In this document: piece by piece, positions 55,611 through 64,000 of the stretch
How the letters are laid out: each line of letters starts with the position of its first letter
How positions within the stretch are numbered: the first letter of the stretch is position 1
The notes under the pieces: generated by a model
What the model was told of the DNA's origin: nothing
The model's input: the letters and a program-made list of their open reading frames with translations, nothing else
Databases searched by the model: none
Made by a program: the position numbers and the translations under genes
Assembly (NCBI GenBank): GCA_023627715.1
Contig: JAMAHW010000046.1
Span: forward strand, 62,001-126,000
DNA: 64,000 nucleotides
From: Periconia sp. R9002
Taxonomy: Eukaryota; Ascomycota; Dothideomycetes; Pleosporales; Periconiaceae
Reading direction: 5' to 3'

Positions 55611-56640
55611 CTAGTCCTTGCTTTTGCTGAGATTGTTCCTGTTTGGGAATATCTGGGGAGGCGCCAATCCACTCTCCTTCAACTGTTCCAATAACTTCGG
55701 ATTCCATTCGCCAATCTGATGCGCTTTCCAGGGTGAAAGTCTCGACAACTCCAAGCCTATCTTCTGGCCTTCATGTTCTGTGCCATGAAGCGCACGAATA
55801 GCCTCTTCAGCGCCCTCTTTTGCAGAGAAATCAACCAAGCACAAGTATTTTGGATAATAGGAGATAGTTCCCCAGTTAGTGCCAATATCGCTGACCGATT
55901 CAAGGCCATATTTCGATAGAAGACGCACAACATGATCCAAATTTTGCTGATTGCGCACTTTGACTTTCTCGTTCAGAGGTGCCCAACCAGGAGCTTTGAC
56001 TTTGAATACCACGCGACGACTTTCAAGCAGAGGCTTGATGGCTGAAGAGAAGTCGGGGTTCCTACTATCGAATAGGAACGTGGGTGAAAGCTCCCTGTGG
56101 CGAAGCTCCCAACCGGAGTGCAAATGCTGGAGATGGACTGTTTTGCTGAATATCTTCTTCTCTTTGATTTCATCCACGGCTCTAGAGGCCTGCTGCTCAT
56201 TTGATAGTTCGATGACGGCAAAATTGGAGCATCCAAAGGTAAAACGGTTCAGGCCCATGGTTATTGAGGTACTAAAAAATGAGCACGTCAGTCTACGAGG
56301 CAAGTTTTCATACACGATCCGTATGCGTAGATGGCGACAGATAAAACACATTAACATACACATCCAGGCCAGTGTCCTTGAAGAGTGCCTCAATTTGCTT
56401 GGGTGTCGCGCGTCTGTGAATTCCAAAGGCCAGCAATTTCCTCTCATCCGGTCCCGAGGCCGTTTGCTGGTACCGACCCTCCGTATTTGAGATGGCGTTC
56501 CATAAAGGTCCAGATGCTGATGTAAACTGGCGATGGGGCGTTGTGATTGCTACTGAGCACATTCTCGTAGAAAATAGTGTGGAGCTCACATTTCGAGAAC
56601 CCCTGAAGAACAACGACGAGCTCAGCGGAAACGACGCCAT
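55611..56640 (-). CDS. RRM-type RNA-binding protein, possibly mitochondrial
   Basis: Exons 56640-56360 and 56271-55611 flank an 88-bp intron (gtatgt, ttttag) and encode 313 residues. The N-terminus (SSSLFFRGSRNVSSTLFSTR) is basic and hydroxylated without acids, suggesting a mitochondrial presequence. Two RRM-like regions are visible. The first starts RKLLAFGIHRRATPKQIEALFKDTG and ends with SNFAVIELSNEQQASRAVDEI, with the intron in its middle. The second starts KVRNQQNLDHVVRLLSKYG and ends with KYLCLVDFSAKEGAEEAIRALHG. RNP consensus motifs are weak. RNA target unknown. I start at 56640 for the presequence; an in-frame ATG at 56802 would add 54 residues and is less likely. Confidence 0.72.
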
Positions 56641-56958
56641 GGCAACCAATCTGCTAGTTTTCCCTTTGTTTGAGTGTAGAACTGTCTGAAAAGACAAGAG
56701 AGCAGTAATCAACGGATTGCGTGGAATTGGTAGATGTAATGAGAAAATCTCGTGATTCGCGATTCGAGGCGTGAAGCGCGCCAAGACTTTTCGAGTGCCC
56801 ATTCAGTTAGGTAATCAGTCTCGGTTACGTAATCACTAAAAGTGCCTTTCCCTACAACTGAAGAGATCCAGAAACACCACATCAATTCATTATTCGATCA
56901 ATTTTTTTATTCCTTTTATTCTTTTCATTGTTATTTAATGCGGGATGAGCTAAATTTA
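56641..56958. other. Intergenic region between the RRM and P450 genes
   Basis: This 318-bp A/T-rich stretch holds the RRM gene leader/promoter and the P450 3' UTR. No separate gene was seen. Confidence 0.45.
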
Positions 56959-58663
56959 TTACGATTCTCTGGCCCTAAACTGCAAAATGGGCCCATCTTT
57001 AGTACTCGCAAACCGGTCTTCGATTTGGTACTCTGTAGGCCTATTACGGCCAGCTTCCAAGTGTTCGTTGCCTGCACCTAACGTGGCTCCCGGAGCTAAT
57101 CGCAGATCGTATAAGAACAGCACCCGTGCGATGGTCACGGTCAGTTCTACGTAGGCTAGACCTTTGCCAATGCAACCCCGGGGGCCAATGCTGAAAGGAC
57201 AGAAGGCTGAATGTGCCTCTGCGATTTTCGCGTGAAACGGGTTCGCCACGGCATCAGAAAGCCAGCGCTCAGGGATGTAATCGAACGGGCGTGGATAATA
57301 TTCCGCATTGTGGTGAATAGCATAATGAGGGACGCCAACATCAATCCCAGCGGGTATGTGACGGCCGTCAATCTCAATGCCGCCTGGAAGGACCTGACGA
57401 GGAAGAGCACCCGCAACGGGAGGCGTCATACGCATCGTTTCGTCAATACACGCCCGTAAATAAGAGCAACCGCTCAACTTTGGCCCAGTCACTATTTCCT
57501 CGATGTCTGAGAAGGTTTCTCGAATTTCGTTGCAGAGCTTCTGCAGAGCAGTGGCATTGTGTGCAAGGTAGAAAAATGTACCCGCCATAGCCGTTGAGGT
57601 TGTGTCGGAGCCTGCAATGATCAAAAGGTTGGACTCGCCCCAGAGCTCGTCCATGCTGAACCCGTTGCCTGTTTCGGGATCTTTCGCATTCAGGAGATAG
57701 TAGAAGAAATCTTTTCGGTCAACATCCATCCCCAACTTGGTACGCTCCATGGCTTGCGATTTGCTGTATTGCATGTATCGAGACCTCTGTGCTGCAATTT
57801 TCCGGAAGAAAATCTTGTCAAGATGCCACTTGTGAATCGTAAGATGCGACCCGCACTGTGAATTTATGTCAGTATCAAGTCTGAAACCCAAGGCCGATGA
57901 CAGCGTACAATCAAATGCCTGTGTGCAGCATTCCCGACCAAATCGACTGCAAACCGGTTGGCCGGGCTTTCCAACATGCCAAAAGCCTTGCCAAACACTA
58001 GGTCACCCATGATATCGAAAACCATCCAATTGCACCAATTTGCTACGTTCCATGAGGTACCCCAGCCTTGTTTCTTCTCATCTTGAGCTCCGGCAGCGAT
58101 ACTTTCTCCGAGTAATCGACAAGCCGTCCTCACGTTTGCCAGGATGTACCTCTCCAAACTCTTGATAGCAGCGTCACTGAATGCGTGGCTGAGTACTCTC
58201 CTCTTACGGGCGTGTTGCATCTTGTCGATGCTGCTGTGCACATTGAAGGTGTGCTTGTTGGCAGGGAAAGCAGTGTAGAAGTCAGCTTTGCGGACATTTG
58301 ACCGGAATCCGTAGATCGTTTTCAGTGCGGTATTGGTATTGATCGAAAGTGTGTTAGGCCCCATTCGCACATAAGAACCGTATGTCTCATGAGCGCGATG
58401 GAAGGCAAGATGTCGAGAACCCCGATAGGCATAGTATGTCAGATAAAGATCAGTAATTGCTGCCAGACGAGGACCGGGATATCGGGCGAGAGGATGCAAA
58501 GTCAAACGATATACAATGACTGCTGATACCTGTAACTGTCAGGTACACAACGGTGGTAGAGAGAGTGTATACTCACGTAGAGTAAGAGCAGTCCAGATAC
58601 AGCGCCGAGGAGAAGGAGGGGCGACGCCCCAAGAGTGCGTGCGAGTTTGAGTATTAACTCCAT
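56959..58663 (-). CDS. Cytochrome P450 monooxygenase
   Basis: Exons 58663-58577, 58529-57909 and 57855-56959 encode 534 residues. Introns are 47 and 53 bp, both phase 0. The N-terminus is a membrane anchor (about 12-34, ASPLLLLGAVSGLLLLYVSAVIV) followed by the Pro-rich hinge YPGPRL, typical of ER-bound fungal P450s. Motifs are complete: I-helix AGSDTT (317-322), ExxR as ETMR (375-378), PERW (about 433), and the heme loop FSIGPRGCIG (457-466) with C464 as the thiolate ligand. It is therefore likely active. The sequence resembles isotrichodermin-hydroxylase/CYP65-like and benzoate-type fungal P450s in style, but I do not assign a CYP family. No biosynthetic core enzyme lies nearby. Confidence 0.9.
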
Positions 58664-59484
58664 GATCACAAAGCACTACAATGTAAATAAAGTTTCAGTC
58701 ACAGAGTTTCTCTTTTGGGGAGACTGAAAGAAATATCATTTGCACAGCATGCAAGGCCGCCAAGTCGACGGAACATTGTCATGATTATATATCATGACGG
58801 CTTCCATGTCCACCCGTCAAGCCTTGAAATACCATGAACTCCTAGTTGCATCACTGATAAAGAATGTCATACTGGTCAGCTGCAGCTTTGCAAGCAGCGG
58901 ATGTCGTGGGGATGGTCAGGTATATGTCCCGGCATGCTGCGGCTATCACCGGATAACGTTGTTCGAATCGGATACTGAGGCAAGTTGGGCGGATACTGAG
59001 GTACCTTCGCCTTGTTGACTCAGTAGCGACAATGGCGTAGAGAGGAAGGGATGGAAACGGCAAGTGGAATTTTTGTTTACGGGGTCGGAGTGCGAATACA
59101 ATCATCTTGCCGATAGCTTGAATCTCAAGCTTCATACATTGATCCATGATATTGTTCATCTTACCTGAGACAATCCATTTTCGCCAGGTCATCAAAAGAT
59201 GACAACATATACTGCGAAGTTGGGTAGATGCAGCTCATCTGTGTATACTTGAATTCATATTTGATTTGTTAAAACTGATTGCTCATTCATGATGCTCAAG
59301 TGCTCTGAAAAGAAAGTGCAGACCTTCTGGCCAATCAGATGGTTTTGCTTACTCAGCATGATCTAGCGTTTGGCGATGAACCTCAGCAAGCTTCGCACGA
59401 CGACACGAGCTTAGCAATACCAGCAATTCTTCCAATTGGGCCTCTCCACTCCTCGGGCGCGCACTTGTGGACTCGGAGCTCACA
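58664..59484. other. Divergent intergenic region of the P450 and complex I subunit genes
   Basis: This 820-bp stretch should contain both promoters. A 12-bp direct repeat CGGATACTGAGG occurs at 58969-58980 and 58990-59001. No gene was recognised. Confidence 0.45.
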
Positions 59485-60219
59485 ATGGCGTCAAAGAAAG
59501 TCACAACGTTTACGGTATGCGCAATTCGCTGGCTGCATATACCAACCCAATGCCACCCACCCCTCTTACACCCGCACGAGCTTGAGGCGCTTCGGACTCC
59601 CCGCTGATGGTCATGTACAGAAATACACGTTACAGCCAAAAGGTTTCTATGGACTGATCAACCGATTCTTCGCACTCGACCCCAACCGGTCGAGCGGTGT
59701 CCCACTAAACCCTACGTACCGCAACCCTCCTCCGGGTGCCAACGATCCCTTAACTTACGATGACCCCGTAACGCTTCCCGCTGCCGACATCGCCGAGAAC
59801 CCCTACTGGAAACGGGATGTACGACGTCGTTACCCACAGCTATCTACGGTTACACAGGCCGATGCCGTTGCGCTGCTGGAGGTTGGCAGTGCGGCCAACC
59901 CGAAGCAGGAGTTGATTGGAGAGGCAGGCTCAAAGCAGCTCGTGGCTGCGCAAGAGGCGGGTACTCAGGGCTTGAGTGTGGCTTTTGAGAAGAACGCAGG
60001 GCTGGCAAAAGACGTACTTGGGCCGGGAGGTATGCCACCTCTGCCGAGCGGATTGCATCTGAGTGGCGATGGCAAGCGGAGGTATCATCTCGAGGAAGAG
60101 CAGAGCTATGGCGGCAAGTAAGTTACACTCTTCAAGCCTTTCTCGATGTAGAGAAAGGGTGTAGATGAAAGAGTGGTGCTGATTGACATTGTAGATACCC
60201 GTGCCGATCCTGGTCATGA
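59485..60219 (+). CDS. NADH:ubiquinone oxidoreductase 21.3 kDa subunit
   Basis: This is an accessory subunit of mitochondrial complex I known from fungi such as Neurospora. Exons 59485-59514, 59621-60117 and 60195-60219 encode 183 residues. The first exon is only 30 nt (MASKKVTTFT), then a 106-bp intron. The body has the family blocks FFALDPNRSSGVPLNPTYRNPPPG, DDPVTLPAADIAENPYWKRD, and STVTQADAVALLEVGSAANPK. The third exon carries only 25 coding nt. Splicing at GGCAA|gtaagt to tgtag|ATACCC replaces an early stop (GGK-stop) with YPCRSWS, and a YPCR ending is characteristic of this subunit. There is no strong presequence, as is common for the subunit. Confidence 0.88.
60118..60194 (+). other. 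Last intron of the complex I 21.3 kDa gene
   Basis: The 77-bp intron has a gtaagt donor and a ttgtag acceptor. Ignoring it gives a plausible-looking but truncated protein, because TAA arises at the donor itself. The spliced ending recovers the conserved YPCR terminus. Confidence 0.75.
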
Positions 60220-60626
60220 TGACAGCCACAAGTCGGATGGGCATACAGTAAATCATAGGCAAGAGAGGAATAGAGGGCAAGGAATGGCTCTAAAGAGCTT
60301 ATTGATACGTTGTAAATACAATCCACAGGTTTCCTATGTACACGAACTGCCTTGTTCCATTGCCATTATCCCGTTTCTCGGGTCCGATTTTCCCACTATC
60401 TGTTTGCCAATATGTCATCCATCTTAGAGTTCGTTTGCGTATTTACGAGGCGAAGTGCGCTTTCCTTCCCCAGAAGTCTTGGCATCAACAGTGGTGACTT
60501 CCTCTTTTGCAGAAACCACCTCGCACGCACGCTCACACCTGACACTAGCTCCTGCCCTCCTTCCTTTCACAGACAACTCTACCTTCTCAGCCAATTCTCC
60601 TCGCTTCCCTGAGCGGTGCGGAAGTC
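60220..60626. other. Intergenic region before the RING-like gene
   Basis: This 407-bp stretch between two plus-strand genes becomes pyrimidine-rich in its last ~100 bp. No gene was recognised. Confidence 0.45.
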
Positions 60627-62680
60627 ATGTCGTCAGAGCCCACTCGCGATGATCAAGCCCTCGACATCATCTTCGCGTGCGCCGCCTGCGGAAAAAAGTT
60701 CAGCGAGATATACAAAGATTACCACCACACTGTTGCCGGCTTTACTGACGGCATCAACAAGCGGAATCGGTTGGTTACGCGTCTTTATGTCGGTTCTTGC
60801 AGCCATGTCTTCTGCATCAAACATATTGGCGATGGCAAAGGTACATCTTGAAAGTTGTCTGTTCATGTGCATAGCTGGGTGCTAAAAGACAGTTCTGCAT
60901 AGGCCCTGCTTTCCATGCTGCAGGGAAGCATCCTAGTGCCCCCTGCCCGGTTTGTATCCGCGAGGACCGTGGTGATGAGCCACGCGACCTTTTCTCTGTT
61001 CGGGGCTTCCAACCTGGACAATATGATCCAACCCTTCCCAAAGAATGGTTCCTACCGCCTTCGATGCTGTTAGCCACCGAAGTCCATGAAGAAGCTTTAC
61101 GGGCAAGTAACTCCAAGCATCTTCGCCAGGAGGCTTTGTTGACCAGGCATAGTTCCAATATCTCGCCTTGATCAATTACAGTCGCAACGCGGATCTGGCA
61201 AAGAGTAGTCTACAAAGTGATTTGGCCAACACACAAACCAAGCTTCTCTTGGTAACTGCGCCTCCCGACTATGATAAGATTAAGCGTTTGGAAGAGGAGC
61301 TTGAGCGACTTCGGCCATTTGAAGAGGAGGCACACAGACTGAGATCGTATGTACCATCCTCGACGTTCTACTTTGGCCCGATGGCCTAGCTGCTCGAATT
61401 TGTGCGGGTGTCCCATGAACTCCAAATACTGATATAGGTAGGGAACGCTACCTAATAAAAAAACGAAGGGTTACTTCTGGCACTGAGACTCCTCTCAAAC
61501 CCCTGCCGCCCCTGCCTGAAATAGTCGAGGATGCTTCCAAGGAATTTTACGAGAGTAGTCCCGAGGGGCAACTACGTCCGACGAAGCGATTTCGGACCCT
61601 AGAAACATCGTCAAGTGCCGAGTTGATGCCTCCGCCCAAGCCACTATCCAGAATCAAGTCTCTCCGCAAGACTATTCCCGAAAAGATACGCGCAACGTTC
61701 TCTAGGCCTTCCGACTCTCAACATCGTATTTACATGCTAGGTGCCAATCGTGAAATGTCGCACGACACGACGAGCTTTGAAGGAACTCTGCAGGACATTC
61801 CATCTCTCAGCGCAGCATCTATTCCAGGACGCCGCAGCCATGATCCAATTATGACACAAGAACATCTGCTTCAAATTCCAGAACAGCGGTCAGCTTTCCT
61901 AGCTCCACAAGCACGTACTGGCCACCCTCATCCTCTTCGTTCACAGCCCCCGGACGTATTCAGTCACCAAACTGGCCACACGAATGAGTCCGGCCCCGTG
62001 ACTCCCCGAACAGTTCCCATTCAGCAGCCTGCCGACACACCGAATCGCCTAGTAAGTTCGCATTTTAGACAAACTGACCACGTTTCGCACCCGACCATGG
62101 GGGATACATATACTGAACGACAAAATAGCTCCGATCAGTCCGCCACCTTTCGGTGGCGTAGGTCGGAAGACAATCTCTCCCAGATCCAAGCTCGCAATTG
62201 GGATAAAGCACCTGGATTGAACGGGCTTTCTTTCTTCAGTTCCCCAGTCAACCAGAATTATGAACCAATCGATTGGAAACGTCGATCTGGCACACCGTTG
62301 TATACAACGACACCGCAGAACCTTCAGGTACGGAATGTGGATCCTCATGGTTTCATTACGAAACCAAACACCGAAAATACACAAAGGGAAATTGGTACGT
62401 ATGCTCGTTACTTCTGCTCATCTATAGCTAATTGGTTATCTTAGATTCTCGATCTGCGAGTCCTTATCGTTTTTCTGGCCTTTCTCAACCATCTGGGATC
62501 ACACGGTTCCCAAATACAAACCTATCCAGTCCATCAGTTCCTTCTTCCCACGAAAATTTGCAGCTCATCGGTCTTCGTCGGTGTGGCGTCAGGAGCAGTC
62601 ATATCCCCCATAACCCCACGCCTTATACCCCTAATAGGGGTGGAGGTTTCAATTCCAAACTGCAAAAAATCAGACGGTGA
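60627..62680 (+). CDS. RING-like zinc-binding, coiled-coil protein, function unknown
   Basis: Five exons, 60627-60840, 60903-61102, 61153-61346, 61442-62394 and 62445-62680, encode 598 residues. Near the N-terminus a RING-like ligand series is visible: C18-x2-C21, then C58-x-H60-x2-C63-x2-H66 and C86-x2-C89. A charged coiled coil follows (LINYSRNADLAKSSLQSDLA through KRLEEELERLRPFEEEAHRLR). The C-terminal half is Ser/Pro/Arg-rich and probably disordered, ending basic. Proteins with this start are common in Pezizomycotina, but I know no function; an E3 ligase or SUMO-ligase-like role is a guess. The second intron begins with GC rather than GT. The third acceptor must be gtag at 61441, because the nearer tatag at 61437 gives a stop. 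Confidence 0.8.
61103..61152 (+). other. GC-AG intron in the RING-like gene
   Basis: The donor is gcaagt directly after the Arg codon CGG, and the acceptor is gcatag, 50 bp in all. Phase 0 joining gives EEALR-FQYLALINY in the frame that continues through the coiled coil. The only GT in the first codons of the intron (61107-61108) would put the next exon out of frame. Confidence 0.75.
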
Positions 62681-63704
62681 TTCTGGGGGCTATACGATGC
62701 TAGTTTTGCTTTTCTTTCTTTAAATGTAAAATCATCTAAAAAACTTCTGATTCCCACGTATGCTTTTCAATCATGTTAAAGTGTGCAATTCATTGTATAA
62801 AACGCCAGGTGATATTCCTTGCAACAAAAATAAGCCGTGGAACTGCTGAGCTACTAGTAATGTTGTATGCGCAGCTTTTGCTTGGGTGTTAAAGTCTTGT
62901 CGAAGCCCAGGAGTATCAATGTTCCTATTCTAAATTTATTTCAATAAGGGCTAGTTCGACTTTTACAGAAGCCTTTTGAGACGTTGCTTTACACCAAGAA
63001 TTATTGTCCTCTGCAAAAAAACGCGCGGGAAATTGCCCAGGACTGGGTAAAAGAGATATGTGATGGCGCGGGTATCTCAGTGTGAGTAAGGTTTCAAGGT
63101 TCATACGTGAAGAAAGCGTTTGTCCTTGGCTAAATACAATATCTTGCGTGAACGTCATTTTCTTTCAACCTCGACTTGCTAGTCGCATAATGCTACAAAT
63201 TAGATGGTGGTTCTATCGCGGCGTTTCTTTTCCGGATTTATCCCTTCTTCCGCGAATAACAACCCTGGTTATCCCGACAGCGCCGAATAAAGCGTTGTTA
63301 GCATGTTCCTTTATGTACTTAAGCGCACCCTTTAATATACATATGCAATATATTCAAGTAAACTACCTGATCTAATCTGCAATGATGCTAGCCCCTATTC
63401 TGATGCAATTTATTCTCCGCCGCCGGCCTTGGTACCTTAGATTAGCGATCCACACTCTAGCACGTCTTCTGGAAGGACAAGGCATGATTCACCTAAATTA
63501 TTTCCATTGTTGCTCCGGAGCGTGCGGTCCGTACTGCTAAAAAACCATTTGAGGTTAGTTTAAGCTTTCGTTTTGAATGTATAAAGCTTTAAGCTCGGTT
63601 CCTTGGAAGAAGAGGTTTGCCCGTTGTTGCACACAGCACTTGAGGTCAACAGTAGTCCGATTCAGTTCGACTGATTACACCCGCACGCATACCCTTTTTT
63701 AAAA
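62681..63704. other. A/T-rich intergenic region without a recognised gene
   Basis: This 1-kb stretch precedes the GH5 gene. It is noticeably A/T-richer than neighbouring genes and contains only short frames (up to 97 codons) without family character. It holds the GH5 promoter; a decayed element is possible, but no terminal repeat was seen. Confidence 0.5.
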
Positions 63705-64000
63705 ATGCTCGTCAAAAATCTTTTGGTCGCGGCCGCTACGGCGACGACGGCTTTCGCCCAAACCCGAAAGCTGCAATGGTTTGGCATCAACGAGTCTGGT
63801 GCCGAGTTTGGTGAGAAGAACTTCACAGGAGTGTACGGGAAAGAGTTCATCTGGTACGATTTGAATACTTTGGATACATTCATGGGGCAAGGTGTGAACC
63901 TGTTCCGATTGAACTTCCGTAAGTTCTCCCGCCAATCTCCAACCCGAGAAAGAAGAACCGAAAACTAAACAATCACTGTCCAGTCATGGAACGCCTCACA
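63705..64000 (+). CDS. Secreted GH5 endoglucanase-like enzyme, 5' part
   Basis: This is the N-terminal part of a secreted cellulase-type glycoside hydrolase, cut by the window end. Exon 1 is 63705-63918 and exon 2 starts at 63984 after a 65-bp intron (gtaagt, gtccag). The joined sequence NLFRLNF-LMERL is a typical GH5 strand-helix transition. A clear signal peptide occupies residues 1-18 (LVAAATATTAFA, cleavage before Q19). The mature start KLQWFGINESGAEFG matches the first strand of GH5 subfamily 5 endoglucanases (FGxNESGAEFG), which act on cellulose as plant-cell-wall degrading enzymes. Catalytic glutamates lie beyond the window. The first ATG follows an A-rich leader with A at -3. Confidence 0.85.

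Noticed and set aside
56641..56802. N-terminal extension of the RRM protein from ATG 56802
   Set aside because: It would bury a good mitochondrial-type presequence that begins at 56640, and the extension looks like leader sequence.
61107..61152. Alternative GT donor in the RING-like gene
   Set aside because: It would place exon 3 out of the frame that encodes the coiled coil; the GC donor is the only in-phase choice.
1..64000. tRNA, rRNA, CRISPR or intact transposon
   Set aside because: I looked for T-loop (GGTTCRANNCC) boxes, repeat-spacer arrays and transposase or reverse-transcriptase motifs and found none convincing. Covariance-model searches could not be run.

Overview
This window is nuclear DNA of a filamentous ascomycete (Pezizomycotina). 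The evidence is short introns of about 45-105 bp with GT(A/G)(A/T)G(T) donors and (C/T)AG acceptors, compact genes on both strands, and fungus-typical families: a 21.3 kDa complex I subunit, Sts1/Cut8, Rtt106, GT90, a DUF3405-type protein and a GH5 cellulase. Intron size and gene style suggest Dothideomycetes, perhaps Pleosporales, but that is inference from general knowledge and no search was run.

Layout. 1-10 kb is housekeeping: the 3' end of an alanine-glyoxylate aminotransferase, the tRNA-modification scaffold Elp1, cytochrome oxidase subunit 8, and the exosome helicase Mtr4, divergent from COX8 over a short shared promoter. 10-21.3 kb holds Sts1/Cut8 (nuclear proteasome tether), a four-pass membrane protein, histone chaperone Rtt106, a GT90 glycosyltransferase, a small membrane protein and an aquaporin with an NPT second pore motif. 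22.7-32.5 kb has ribosomal protein uL15 (RPL28), an imperfect 250-bp palindrome, and three intronless accessory-looking genes: a UGT-like glycosyltransferase, a DHA2-type MFS exporter and a two-part ADP-ribosylglycohydrolase. 33-43.4 kb has a large disordered protein of unknown function, a Pof1-like nucleotidyltransferase, a kelch membrane protein with a very long cytosolic tail, and a short-chain dehydrogenase. 44.6-50.6 kb has methionine synthase MetE/Met6 and a DUF3405-type type II membrane protein. 51.5-64 kb has an acidic repeat protein, a DUF7923-like protein without its usual zinc fingers, an RRM protein, a cytochrome P450, the complex I 21.3 kDa subunit with a 25-nt last coding exon, a RING-like protein with a GC-AG intron, and the start of a secreted GH5 enzyme.

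There is no operon-like logic. Most neighbours are unrelated housekeeping genes. The only functional grouping that could be argued is transferase plus exporter (plus glycohydrolase) at 24-32.5 kb, and it lacks a biosynthetic core gene. I found no tRNA, rRNA, CRISPR array or intact transposon. The best structural signal outside genes is the palindrome at 23692-23942. Spliced coordinates are my own reading of splice sites, with reading-frame continuity checked across every junction.
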